DNA of 64,000 bases from positions 62,001 to 126,000 of the forward strand of contig WGMM01000027.1 in assembly GCA_016125085.1 (NCBI GenBank). Reading direction: 5' to 3'. How positions within the stretch are numbered: position 1 is the stretch's first letter; each line of letters opens with the position of its first letter. A model generated the notes under the pieces. The model made no database searches. It had not been told where the DNA came from and worked only from the letters and a program-made list of their open reading frames with translations. Below, piece after piece: positions 8,922 to 17,488 of the stretch. The stretch comes from a bacterium. GTDB taxonomy: Bacteria > Planctomycetota > Planctomycetia > Isosphaerales > Isosphaeraceae. The translations under genes were made by a program, and so were the position numbers.

Positions 8922-9452
8922 TCAGCGTATCTTGTCAATTCGGAGCGTGCGTTCGATCGTGTAGGATGCGGGCAAGCCAGGCAACCGAATCAAGTGGTCG
9001 GAAAAATATTCGGCTTGGATTTGGGCCGTTACATTTCCGCCTGAGTCGACGAGCCCGTTCGATACGCTCGGCTGCGCAACCACGACGTTGAGCTGGGTTG
9101 GCACGTACCAGGAGTACATACTCATGGAAAGCCGCGCCTTCTGTTCGACACCCGCCGCCCAATTCGAGAAATTTCCGCCTTCGATCGATGTAGTCGAAGC
9201 CGAAATGGCCGCCTGGCTTACGGCGTTGTCCAGCGCTTTCGCCACGATATACGCACGGCTGAAGTCGCCGATCATGGCGAGGACAAGCAAAAGAATCGGA
9301 AGCGTTAATGCCACTTCGATCAGCGCGGCACCACGACGGGACTTCGGAAACGGCCCCCTCAGTGAACTCGGTCCGAAAGCGAAGGCGTGAAGTCCTGCTA
9401 GGACCGAATCCGTTTCGTAAGTTTCGTCTTCGTTCGACATTGTTCGGGACAT
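8922..9452 (-). CDS. TadE-like pseudopilin, module A, first
   Basis: 176 aa. A charged leader of about 38 residues precedes the helix SRRGAALIEVALTLPILLLV, which has the TadE glutamate. The C-terminal part (IRLPGLPASYTIERTLRIDK) matches its module C counterpart at 14983-15504 (LTLPGLNPGYVIDRTVRMDQ). Both copies are the first tadE after tadC. By family knowledge it is processed by the prepilin peptidase encoded at 21344-21886 and helps start or shape the Flp fibre. It begins four bases after the tadC stop, so translation is probably coupled. Confidence 0.85.
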   Translation of the reverse strand: MSRTMSNEDETYETDSVLAGLHAFAFGPSSLRGPFPKSRRGAALIEVALTLPILLLVLAMIGDFSRAYIVAKALDNAVSQAAISASTTSIEGGNFSNWAAGVEQKARLSMSMYSWYVPTQLNVVVAQPSVSNGLVDSGGNVTAQIQAEYFSDHLIRLPGLPASYTIERTLRIDKIR

Positions 9453-9456
9453 CCTT

Positions 9457-10440
9457 CTAATTCTTCATATTACTGAACATCTCGGAAAGTTGGAACATGG
9501 CCGGCCCCAGGACGACGACGAAGATCGCCGGGAAAATGAAAAGCACCGTCGGAATCATGATCTTCACGGCGGCTTTCTGGGCCTTGGCTTCGGCCTGCTG
9601 CTGGCGCCTGAGCCTCAGTGATTCCGCGGAGCTTTTCAAGGTTCTTGCCATGCTCGAACCGAGTTTTTCGGACTGACTGATCACCTGGGCAAGCTGGCGA
9701 ATTTCCTCGAGGTCGGTGCGATAACCGAACGCTTCCAGCGCTTTGCCGACCCCCATGCCCATCTGGGTTTGAAGCTGAACCAGTGTGAATTCCAGGGAAA
9801 TTTCGGGGTGGATCGTCTTGAGTTCAGTGGCGATTTTCCTGATGGAAGCCTGCAGACTCATTCCGCCTTCCACGCAAACGACCATCAGGTCCATGGCGTC
9901 GGGCAAAGATTTCCTCAGCCGATAGTGCCGGTCATTTTTGAGGTAATCGAGCGCGAACGAGGGGCCGATGAGTCCGACGATCGCCGAGATGATCGTGGCG
10001 AACATCACGATTTGGGAAAACCCGTAAATCGGGATGAAGATCAAGGCAAAAACGGCAGGCAGCATGCAGACCACGAACTTGATGACGTAAAAGATCGTGA
10101 TCGCGTCCGGCGAGTAGAAACCGGCATGGCTCAGCCGCGATTGCAGAGTGGTTTGTTCCTCCGCCGATTGAGGAATGATCGCGTTCACGAACGGCGGCAA
10201 TTTCTTCGTAGGGTCGTTCGTCTGGAACAGGCCCTTATTGAACGATATCCGTTTTTGCGGGCTCTCTTTCTCCGCCATCGACCGCACACGGGCTGCGACT
10301 CGACGTTCCAACCCCGCCACCATTTGCCCGATCGTAATGATGACCAGGAAGACACAGGCGAAAAGAATCGCTTTGGGAACCCAGTCTCCCTGAGAACTGA
10401 GCTTTTCGCTGATCTGCTGTATCAAGGCCGCGATGCCCAT
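9457..10440 (-). CDS. tadC: Tad inner-membrane platform protein TadC, copy A
   Basis: 327 aa type II secretion F-family protein. An N-terminal membrane helix (AILFACVFLVIITIGQMVAG) comes first, then a pair of helices near 120-170, then the cytoplasmic T2SSF domain (SLPDAMDLMVVCVEGGMSLQ, then QISQSEKLGSSMARTLK), and a final helix (IMIPTVLFIFPAIFVVVLG). TadC with TadB forms the membrane platform that the ATPase CpaF drives. It is the first gene of module A. An extended -10 promoter lies about 170 bases upstream, so module A can be transcribed apart from the main cluster. It is a clear paralog of 15501-16499; the first 56 codons also match the remnant at 12252-12659. Confidence 0.92.
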   Translation of the reverse strand: MGIAALIQQISEKLSSQGDWVPKAILFACVFLVIITIGQMVAGLERRVAARVRSMAEKESPQKRISFNKGLFQTNDPTKKLPPFVNAIIPQSAEEQTTLQSRLSHAGFYSPDAITIFYVIKFVVCMLPAVFALIFIPIYGFSQIVMFATIISAIVGLIGPSFALDYLKNDRHYRLRKSLPDAMDLMVVCVEGGMSLQASIRKIATELKTIHPEISLEFTLVQLQTQMGMGVGKALEAFGYRTDLEEIRQLAQVISQSEKLGSSMARTLKSSAESLRLRRQQQAEAKAQKAAVKIMIPTVLFIFPAIFVVVLGPAMFQLSEMFSNMKN

Positions 10441-10613
10441 GATCGATCACCATTGCTCCGGGACGATTCTTAAACGAATCCGATTCGTTCGCGCCATGGC
10501 TTCATTCCGGCTTTCGTTATCGTATACGTTTGCAGTCCTGTCGTACCCTGAATGAATCCGGTCGAGAGACTCCCTCTCGTTCCTGCCAAAACCGCTACCA
10601 GTATTCCATCTGC

Positions 10614-10622
10614 ATTATATCA
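10614..10622 (-). promoter_or_regulatory. Candidate extended -10 promoter for module A
   Basis: On the minus strand this reads TGATATAAT, a perfect -10 with the TGn extension. There is no convincing -35 box upstream. It lies in the 299-base gap between tadG-B and tadC-A and points at tadC-A. Nothing else is visible in the gap. Confidence 0.45.
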
Positions 10623-10739
10623 TCCGGGCATTCGGATTTCTTTATCCAAAATTCGGAAAGACAACGCAAAATCTTTGAGGAGAATGGATTAACCAGGAAG
10701 ACACTGCATGCGATCCGTTCCATAGGACATGCATACTCC

Positions 10740-12197
10740 TCATTCGACCAGGTTCGAAATTTGAAGCAGAGACCAGCCAACGTCGTTCGGAATGATGAGC
10801 ATCTGACCACCTCCACCCAAGTCGAAGCTCCCCACGGCCACTGGATTGTTGAGGCTGATGACTCCGTTATTGCCGATCGATAGCGGGGCCCATTTCGCGT
10901 AGATGATGCCGTGAACCACCGACGGAATGGAACCTCGCGGGTTGATATTCACTTCCTCCCTGTTGCGTCTTCGCTGAAAAAATAGCATGTTGTTGTAGGG
11001 GGACGAAGGATCATTGATTCCTGTCAAGTGGATCGTCTCGCCATTGGATGTGATGTTCACTGCACCGAATACCGGATTGAATTCCCCCGTGAGATTGGGC
11101 GGCAGGGCGCAATCGCTTTCGGAAACGGGTATGGCGACGGTAGGGTTCACGGGGCCATCGAGGGCATCGTAGTTATGCCCGATAAAATTGTTCGAAGTAA
11201 TGTAGAACATCACGTTGTCGCCGATGAGCGAACCCTTGATATTCAGGCCATCGCCTTTTTTCAGAGGACTGATGACGTAGACTCCGGGCTTGAGTCGAAG
11301 CGTTCTGTTCGGATTGTTGGAAATGTCCGAATAAATCCCCGGGCTAATCTCGGAATCATTGTTCGAAGACTGTTTGCTCGACCAGTTCGTAATGGAAGGC
11401 GTATTGGATGGGCTTGGAATGGGCAGGCTCGCCAGCGGATCCGGCAGCATGCGGCGGATGTTCGCCCGGAGTGGGCTGGGCGCGTCAGGAACATAATTCG
11501 AGATGTTGCTGAGCCCGCTGACACCTCCCCGAACCGAAAGCGCCATCGCCTTGACGTCGGAAGTACCGACGAGCGAAACGGCATTGCCTGAGAGCCCAAG
11601 ATTGACAGGATCGCCATATTGATCGACGCCACCACGGCCGGAATTGGTCAAAATGCCGCCCTGAATGAGCAACTGCGCATTACCGCTCAATTCGATTCCA
11701 GGGTCTCCGCAAGGGTCAAGAGCCACGATCGTTTCGACGACGGGAGAATCCTCCAACCCCGCTACGGCCCTGGCGGTGACTCGTGTGGAACCCGAGAGAC
11801 CGAGAACAGGGGCGAAAAGACCAGTCACGGGCGTGCTTAAGATAACTTCGTAATAGGACGAATTCCCGGCGTAGGATCCAGAAGTGGGCGGATTGTTTAC
11901 GGAATCGATGGCACCGAGATTCCAACCCAGTGCCGTACTTTCCGGCAAGTGGAACGATCGAACGGAGTTCGCATGAGCGAGCAATTGCGAGGGTCTGTAG
12001 CCGTGGTCGAACCGGTTCACCACCGAGACGGCGATCGCATCGGCCGTGGACTGTACCTGGCGGTGCTTTTCCAACGCCTGTCCCAAGTCTACGGACAATG
12101 ACAATAAGCCGAAAAAGCAAGGCATCAGCATCGCGACGAGGAGCAGGATGATGCCGCGGCGATTCGTTTCGGGACCCGGGTATTGATGTCGAATCAT
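10740..12197 (-). CDS. tadG: TadG-like pilus assembly protein, copy B
   Basis: 485 aa. It has the same N-terminal pilin-like helix (RRGIILLLVAMLMPCFFGLL) followed by the same extracytoplasmic domain as copy C, also 485 aa. The two match over nearly the whole length without visible gaps, far more closely than either matches copy A. Shared landmarks are SLVNRFDHGYRPSQLLAHAN-like, LPIPSPSNTPSITNWSS and VAIPVSESDC. The gene is intact, but the tadC and tadE genes that should precede it are reduced to one remnant (12252-12659). It may supply a variant minor component of the fibre, or be redundant. Whether it is expressed depends on the promoter candidate at 12814-12843. Confidence 0.85.
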   Translation of the reverse strand: MIRHQYPGPETNRRGIILLLVAMLMPCFFGLLSLSVDLGQALEKHRQVQSTADAIAVSVVNRFDHGYRPSQLLAHANSVRSFHLPESTALGWNLGAIDSVNNPPTSGSYAGNSSYYEVILSTPVTGLFAPVLGLSGSTRVTARAVAGLEDSPVVETIVALDPCGDPGIELSGNAQLLIQGGILTNSGRGGVDQYGDPVNLGLSGNAVSLVGTSDVKAMALSVRGGVSGLSNISNYVPDAPSPLRANIRRMLPDPLASLPIPSPSNTPSITNWSSKQSSNNDSEISPGIYSDISNNPNRTLRLKPGVYVISPLKKGDGLNIKGSLIGDNVMFYITSNNFIGHNYDALDGPVNPTVAIPVSESDCALPPNLTGEFNPVFGAVNITSNGETIHLTGINDPSSPYNNMLFFQRRRNREEVNINPRGSIPSVVHGIIYAKWAPLSIGNNGVISLNNPVAVGSFDLGGGGQMLIIPNDVGWSLLQISNLVE

Positions 12198-12251
12198 CGT
12201 GAGGTAAGCTCCGGCTGGCGCGAAACCTGGACGGCTCGATACTTCGAGACT

Positions 12252-12659
12252 TCAACGGAAGATGTAAGGTCGGCTTGTCCCGCGGAGGGTGACGAGGGTG
12301 ACGAAACCGACGCGACATCGGGTAGGGAATTGAGGTTGGCCATCATAGCCCGACAGTGATCGAATTCCGGTGCGTTTCTCTTTCGATCCCGGAATGATAA
12401 AAATTGTGAACGACGGCAGTTTTTGCAGGAAATCTACGGACCGGCACGAGCCTTTTTTTGAGGTCGACTCGAGTTTGTGCGGATTCGCTGTCTGTGCCAC
12501 GGAATGAATGCGGGCCGCGACGCGACATTCCGGCCCTGCGATCATTCCCCCGTTCGAAATCATCGGCCAGACACTTGCAAATGGAATCGACGCGGGAACC
12601 CATGCTTCATGGCGATCAGGCTTATCGTTGATGTGATGCGGCAAGGCTGTGAGCACCAT
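12252..12659 (-). pseudogene. Fused remnant of tadC (5' part) and tadE (3' end)
   Basis: The 135-codon frame starts at the homologous position to tadC-A. Residues 1-56 align to TadC-A without an internal gap apart from one residue: both have W20-V-P, and RVAARIHSVAQ matches RVAARVRSMAE. The match continues weakly through KLPSFTIFIIPGSKE (TadC: KLPPFVNAIIPQSAE). The last 18 residues, ending LVTLRGTSRPYIFR, match the end of the second TadE (LTLRGVSRQIIVH). The rest of tadC, the first tadE and most of the second are missing. The bases after the stop also match those after the module C tadE. This is what one deletion across a third copy of the module would leave. It probably makes no functional protein. 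Confidence 0.8.
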
Positions 12660-12961
12660 GGACGATCACCGATGATTCCGGATGTTTCTCGATCGAATCC
12701 GATCCGTTGGTATCGAGGACTGATTCCGACTCCAAATCGAATCTCTTCTCGTCTTGTCGATCTCTGAATGACAAAATCGGAGAAGACATCGAGATGCGAT
12801 TCGGACAATAGTCTCTATAGCTATCCGAATATCACTATATCAAGATGAATTCAGGATTTCCTCGTCGAAGTTCTCCAATCATACCAAAAATCAAAGCATG
12901 AAAGTGCGAAAAAGGGATTTGTGCGGACTTCGATCGCAGGCGAATCGAAAAGTTGACCGCA
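12660..12961. other. Gene-free gap before the module B remnant
   Basis: 302 bases between tadG-C and the tadC/tadE remnant. The first 60 bases next to the remnant resemble the bases upstream of tadC-A (GATCGATCACC-like, then CGAATCCGAT). A promoter candidate is listed separately; I see no gene. Confidence 0.6.
12814..12843 (-). promoter_or_regulatory. Candidate sigma-70-like promoter before module B
   Basis: On the minus strand TTGATA (12843-12838), an 18-base spacer and TATAGA (12819-12814). It would transcribe the tadC/tadE remnant and tadG-B. Confidence 0.4.
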
Positions 12962-14419
12962 TCATTCGACCAGGTTCGCAGTTTTCAGCAGTGACCAGCC
13001 GACGTCGTTCGTCGTAATGAGCATCTGGCCTCCACCACCAAGCATGAAGCTGCCCACGGCAACAGGATTGTTGAAGCTGACGACCCCGTTGCTTCCGATG
13101 AACAGCGGCGCCCATTTCGCGTAGATAATGCCATGAAAGAGAGAGGGCGTCAGTCCCCGCGGATTGATGTTCACGGTTTCCTGATTACGCCTTCGCTGGA
13201 AAAACAACATGTTATTGTAAGGTGAAGCGGGGTCTTTGATTCCGGTGAGCTGAACAGTCTGGTCATTGGACGTGATGTTGACTACGCCATAAATCGGATT
13301 GCTCTCTCCCGTGAGATTCGGCGGCAGGGAGCAATCGCTTTCGGAAACAGGTATGGCCACGGTCGGGTTCACAGGGCCATCCAGAGCGTCATAATTGTGA
13401 CCGATGAAATTGTTCGAAGTGATGTAGAACATGACATTATCGCCGATGATCGACCCCTGAATGTTCAGACCATCCCCCTTTTTCTGCGGGCTGATGATGT
13501 AAACTCCAGGCTTCAGCCGAAGCGTGTTATTCGGCTGATTCGAAATGTCCGAATAAATTCCCGGGCCGATTTCGGTATCGTCTCTCGACGACTTTTTGCT
13601 TGACCAGTTCGTAATGGAAGGCGTGTTCGAAGGGCTTGGTATGGGGAGACTTGCCAGTGGATCGGCCAGCACGCGGCGGATGTTCGCCCTGAGTGGGCTT
13701 GGGGCACCTTCGACGTAATTCGAAATGTTGCCGAGACCGCTGACCCCACCGCGAACGGAAAGGGCCATCACCTGCAATGCTGCAGTACCGTCGAACGATA
13801 CGGCATTGCCGGAAAGTCCGAGATTTACGGTCTGGCCATATTGATCGATTCCAGCACGTCCGGAATTGGTCAATATGCCGCCCTGGATACGGAGCACGGA
13901 ATTGCCGCTCATGCCGATGCCGGGATTGCCGCATGGATCGAGTGCCACGATCGATTCGACGACGGGCGAATCCTCCAGCCCCGCGACGGCGCGGGCGGTT
14001 ACACGCGTGGAGCCCGCAAGACCGAGAACAGGGGCAAAAAGACCTTGCACGGGGGTACTTACGATGACTTCGTAGTAATTGGAATTGCCGGCATACGCCC
14101 CGGAAGTGGGCGGATTGTTCACGGAGTCGATCGTGCCGAGATTCCACCCCAGGGCCGTACTTTCCGGCAAGTGGAACGACCGGACGGAGTTCGCATTCGC
14201 GAGCAATTGCGATGGTCTGTAGCCGTGATCGAACCGGTTCACCAGCGATACGGCGATCGCATCGGCCGTGGACTGCACCATTCGGTGCCTTTCGAGAGCT
14301 CGGCCCAGGTCGACGGAAAGCGACAGAAATCCGAAAAAGCATGGCATCAAGAGTGCGACAAGCAACAGGATGATACCGCGGCGTTTCGGTGTGATACGGG
14401 TCGATCGATGGCGAATCAT
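12962..14419 (-). CDS. tadG: TadG-like pilus assembly protein, copy C
   Basis: 485 aa, the near twin of copy B. The N-terminal helix is RRGIILLLVALLMPCFFGFL, followed by SVDLGRALERHRMVQSTADA. The extracytoplasmic part carries the same ordered motifs as copy B, including ILTNSGRAGIDQYGQ, TLRLKPGVYIISPQKKGDG and FQRRRNQETVNINPRG. It closes module C (tadC-tadE-tadE-tadG), the module that continues directly from tadB and is therefore likely the original one. It starts 52 bases after the second tadE. By family, it is an inner-membrane or minor-pilin component of the Tad fibre base. Confidence 0.87.
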   Translation of the reverse strand: MIRHRSTRITPKRRGIILLLVALLMPCFFGFLSLSVDLGRALERHRMVQSTADAIAVSLVNRFDHGYRPSQLLANANSVRSFHLPESTALGWNLGTIDSVNNPPTSGAYAGNSNYYEVIVSTPVQGLFAPVLGLAGSTRVTARAVAGLEDSPVVESIVALDPCGNPGIGMSGNSVLRIQGGILTNSGRAGIDQYGQTVNLGLSGNAVSFDGTAALQVMALSVRGGVSGLGNISNYVEGAPSPLRANIRRVLADPLASLPIPSPSNTPSITNWSSKKSSRDDTEIGPGIYSDISNQPNNTLRLKPGVYIISPQKKGDGLNIQGSIIGDNVMFYITSNNFIGHNYDALDGPVNPTVAIPVSESDCSLPPNLTGESNPIYGVVNITSNDQTVQLTGIKDPASPYNNMLFFQRRRNQETVNINPRGLTPSLFHGIIYAKWAPLFIGSNGVVSFNNPVAVGSFMLGGGGQMLITTNDVGWSLLKTANLVE

Positions 14420-14471
14420 CTCAGGCTATGCTCCGATGGGCGAAGCTATGTCAGGGAAGTGGTTCAAGGCT

Positions 14472-14951
14472 TCAATGCACGATGTACTGTCTGCTGATCC
14501 CGTGGAGAGTCACGACGGTGACCGACATCGGACGCAGCATCGAAGGTGTCCATGGCATTTCGACCGTCACGACGACTGGGCTGCCGACCTGGTTGTTTCC
14601 GGCCGGCCAGGTCAGAGTGATGGATACCTCGTCTCGTGGAAGACCGGCGGAGACGGTCTGGGCGACCTGCGCGACCGGATCGGTACCCGAAAGAGTGGTC
14701 CTGAAAGTTCCAGGCCCCCACTGGCCGCCTCGGTATGTGCTTTTCACGCCCGGACCATGGATGATGGCTTCGCGTCCGACCCGGTTGGCGATATGACTGA
14801 GCAGTTGGGTTCGAAAGGAGGCGATCGAGAAATCGATCATGGAAACGAGGAACAGAAAGAACAGCGACAACGCGATGGCCGCTTCGACGAGTACTGCGCC
14901 CGATGTACGCCTTTCTTCGAGACAACGGTTCGAACGGAAGTCGGCAATCAT
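14472..14951 (-). CDS. TadE-like pseudopilin, module C, second
   Basis: 159 aa. The helix SGAVLVEAAIALSLFFLFLV has the TadE glutamate; the body ends in VVTLHGISRQYIVH. Counterpart of 8418-8900 in the same position of module A, and the source type for the tail of the remnant at 12252-12308. It starts 31 bases after the first tadE. A minor pilin of the Flp fibre, cut by the prepilin peptidase (family inference). Confidence 0.85.
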   Translation of the reverse strand: MIADFRSNRCLEERRTSGAVLVEAAIALSLFFLFLVSMIDFSIASFRTQLLSHIANRVGREAIIHGPGVKSTYRGGQWGPGTFRTTLSGTDPVAQVAQTVSAGLPRDEVSITLTWPAGNNQVGSPVVVTVEMPWTPSMLRPMSVTVVTLHGISRQYIVH

Positions 14952-14982
14952 TCGGTGAGTCCTGTCCGAAGGTTTCGGAACG

Positions 14983-15504
14983 TCATCGCAACTGATCCAT
15001 ACGAACGGTTCTGTCGATCACGTAACCTGGATTCAAACCAGGCAAGGTCAATAAGTGAGTCGCCTCATACGTGGTCTCAACCGAAATGGTACGAATCCCT
15101 TCGGAATTGACCATGCCGTTGGAGAGGGACGGGATCGGCACGCTGACAGTTAGCTTTTGGGCTTCGTACCAGGAATGCTCTTCCAGGGATTGACGGACAG
15201 TCTGTTCCACGGCAGCGGCCCACTGCTCGTTCGTCAGCCCCGCGGTCGAGAGCGTCGATGCCCGGTACGCGCCCTGAGCAGCGGCGTTATCGATCGCTTT
15301 CGCGACGATATAGGCCCTGCCGAAATCGATCATGAATACGAAGATGAGAAGCAGCAGCGGGAAGATGATCACGAATTCGGTCAGCGCCACGCCCCGGCGA
15401 GAACATCCGGTACCCGTGCAGGACGGATCATCTCTGGAGCTGCCGGAGGGAACTGGCAGACCAGTGAAGATCGAACTATTGACGGGCGGCGTCTTTTCGA
15501 TCAT
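14983..15504 (-). CDS. TadE-like pseudopilin, module C, first
   Basis: 173 aa. After a 35-residue leader with two cysteines (SCTGTGC) comes the helix SRRGVALTEFVIIFPLLLLI with the glutamate at the usual place. The body has SWYEAQKLTVSVPIPSLSNG and ends VIDRTVRMDQLR, matching the module A counterpart at 8922-9452. Its start codon overlaps the tadC stop by four bases (ATGA), so the two are translationally coupled. Confidence 0.85.
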   Translation of the reverse strand: MIEKTPPVNSSIFTGLPVPSGSSRDDPSCTGTGCSRRGVALTEFVIIFPLLLLIFVFMIDFGRAYIVAKAIDNAAAQGAYRASTLSTAGLTNEQWAAAVEQTVRQSLEEHSWYEAQKLTVSVPIPSLSNGMVNSEGIRTISVETTYEATHLLTLPGLNPGYVIDRTVRMDQLR

Positions 15505-16499
15505 TTGCCTATTTTGGCGAAAACCTCACCGAACTGGATCATTGCGGGAGCCAGAACGACGACGAAAATCGCCGGGAAGATGAAGAGCACGGTGGGTATC
15601 AGGATTTTGACGGCGGCTTTCTGGGCCTTGGACTCCGCCTGTTGCTGGCGTCTGGTTCGCAGCGAATCAGCAGAAGTCTTGAGAGTCTTCGCCATACTCG
15701 AACCGAGTTTTTCGGATTGCACGATCACGTGTGCCAGTTGTCGAATTTCTTCGAGATCGGTTCGTTGCCCGAATCCTTCGATGGCCTTGCCGACGCTCAT
15801 CCCCATCTGAGTCTGTAGATGTACGAGCGTGAACTCCATTGCGATATCCGGATGGACCAGCTTGAGTTCCTGTGCGATTTTCTTTACCGCCGCCTGAATG
15901 CCCATGCCGCCCTCGACGCAGACGACCATCAGGTCCATGGCGTCCGGTAACTCCCGCCTCAACCTGTATTGCCGTTTGCCCTTGAGAAAATCGAGGAAGA
16001 AGCTCGGGCCGATCAGGCCGAAGATGGCGAGGAAGATCGTCGCGAAAATCACGATCCTGGACATTCCGAAGATGGGCAAGAAGATGACCGCGAAAAGGAA
16101 AGGAATCAGGCAGATCGAAAACTTGATGAGATAATAGATCATGACGGCTTCGGGTGAATAAAATCCTGCGAAATTCAATCGTTTCAGGAGGGTCGTCTGT
16201 TCCTGCTCAGATCTCGGAATGATGGCGTTGACGAATGTCGGGAGTTTTTTCGAGGCGTTCCTGTCTGCGAAGAGGGTTTTCGTGCTCTCCCCGGTGAATT
16301 CGTCCGTATCGCCATGGGTGATCGTCCGAATACGGGAGGCAATGTTTTTCTCGAGCGTCGCGATAAACTGGATGACCAGGAAAATGACAAGTGTCGCGCT
16401 ACCGAAAAGGATAACCTTCGGAACCCAATCGCCCTGACGCAAGAGCGTGTCGCTGATCTGCCGCAATATCGTCGAAAATCGCATCGGTAGGTCACCCAT
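15501..16499 (-). CDS. tadC: Tad inner-membrane platform protein TadC, copy C
   Basis: 332 aa, with the F-family plan: N-terminal helix (VILFGSATLVIFLVIQFIAT), central helices near 125-180, T2SSF domain (ELPDAMDLMVVCVEGGMGIQ; VQSEKLGSSMAKTLKTSADS) and a C-terminal helix (KILIPTVLFIFPAIFVVVLA). It overlaps tadB by eight bases and the following tadE by four, so tadB-tadC-tadE are one tight operon. An internal ATG five codons in is an alternative start. It acts with TadB as the membrane platform for Flp pilus assembly. Closely related to copy A at 9457-10440. Confidence 0.92.
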   Translation of the reverse strand: MGDLPMRFSTILRQISDTLLRQGDWVPKVILFGSATLVIFLVIQFIATLEKNIASRIRTITHGDTDEFTGESTKTLFADRNASKKLPTFVNAIIPRSEQEQTTLLKRLNFAGFYSPEAVMIYYLIKFSICLIPFLFAVIFLPIFGMSRIVIFATIFLAIFGLIGPSFFLDFLKGKRQYRLRRELPDAMDLMVVCVEGGMGIQAAVKKIAQELKLVHPDIAMEFTLVHLQTQMGMSVGKAIEGFGQRTDLEEIRQLAHVIVQSEKLGSSMAKTLKTSADSLRTRRQQQAESKAQKAAVKILIPTVLFIFPAIFVVVLAPAMIQFGEVFAKIGK

Positions 16500-17460
16500 C
16501 GAAAGTCACGATTTTCTTGATCCAGAAACCTCCCACAAGCATCATGCCGATGGTGCCGAAGATCAGATTAGGGTGTTCGAGTAGCTGCAATTCGTATTGA
16601 GGGTTCATCAGTGTCAGGATCAGGAACAATAAAAATGGAAGCGAAAACAGGAGGATTGCCTGAAACCGGCCTTCCGCGGTGAGAGTTTCGATCTGACCTC
16701 TCAAGCGAAACCGGTCGCGAATCAGCTGAGAAAGTTTGTCGATGAGTTCGGCCAGATTACCGCCGGTTTTCTGCTGCACGCTCAGCGCCGTCACGAACAG
16801 TCGAATCTCCAGGATACCAGTTCGATTCGCAAGGTTCCGAAAGGCGGTCTCGGGCGACATGCCCAGGTTCTGCTGCTCGTAGCAATATGCGATTTCCGTT
16901 CCCAGCGGGTCCTCGAATTCTTCCGCGACCGCCTTGACGGCCATTCCGATCGACATCCCCGAACGCAGAACACGGGCGATCAGGTCGAATGCGTCCGGAA
17001 GCTGTTTCAGAATTGCTTCCTGTCGGGCAGCCTTCGCGCGTTTGACCCGTAACCATGGAAGACCGGCGCCGATCGTGGCGCAAAGCAGAATCATCCATGG
17101 ATTCGGGAAAAACAAGAGTACCACGACCAGCGCGATTCCGGCGAACAGAAGCGACTGCTTGATCAGATCCGGAAGAGTCATCTTCAAGCCGGATTGCATC
17201 ACGAATTCTTCGGCGACCTGCCTTAGTGGCCGGCGGGGAATCTCCAGGTCGTCCTGTTCCGCAATTTTGGTGAGAAATGCCCGCTGGTCCTTGAACAGGG
17301 GAGACCCCTGTGGCTTCTCATCTTCCGGCTCGGAATCCGTCTCTTCCTTAATTCGTTCGCGAATTCGGTCGAGGCGACGCAGATAGAGGTCATAAAAGAC
17401 GAAATAGAGCCCCATGATCCCGACGACGATCGCCAGAAAAAGAATGAATTTGGGGTTCAT
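16492..17460 (-). CDS. tadB: Tad inner-membrane platform protein TadB
   Basis: 322 aa. An N-terminal helix (FILFLAIVVGIMGLYFVFYD) precedes a charged cytoplasmic stretch, two helices near 110-150, the T2SSF domain (QLPDAFDLIARVLRSGMSIG, then LFVTALSVQQKTGGNLAELI) and two C-terminal helices. The KTGGNLAE motif is typical of TadB rather than TadC. It is single copy here, unlike tadC, tadE and tadG. It lies 28 bases after cpaF and overlaps tadC by eight bases. Confidence 0.92.
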   Translation of the reverse strand: MNPKFILFLAIVVGIMGLYFVFYDLYLRRLDRIRERIKEETDSEPEDEKPQGSPLFKDQRAFLTKIAEQDDLEIPRRPLRQVAEEFVMQSGLKMTLPDLIKQSLLFAGIALVVVLLFFPNPWMILLCATIGAGLPWLRVKRAKAARQEAILKQLPDAFDLIARVLRSGMSIGMAVKAVAEEFEDPLGTEIAYCYEQQNLGMSPETAFRNLANRTGILEIRLFVTALSVQQKTGGNLAELIDKLSQLIRDRFRLRGQIETLTAEGRFQAILLFSLPFLLFLILTLMNPQYELQLLEHPNLIFGTIGMMLVGGFWIKKIVTFDG

Positions 17461-17488
17461 CGGTGTGGAATCCGGGCTGGTGATTGCG

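Noticed and set aside
9769..10473. Rightward 234-codon frame
   Set aside because: It is antisense to tadC-A, rich in Arg, Asp and His, with no domain.
12252..12659. A functional small gene
   Set aside because: It is a chimera of tadC start and tadE end with no complete domain; annotated as a remnant.
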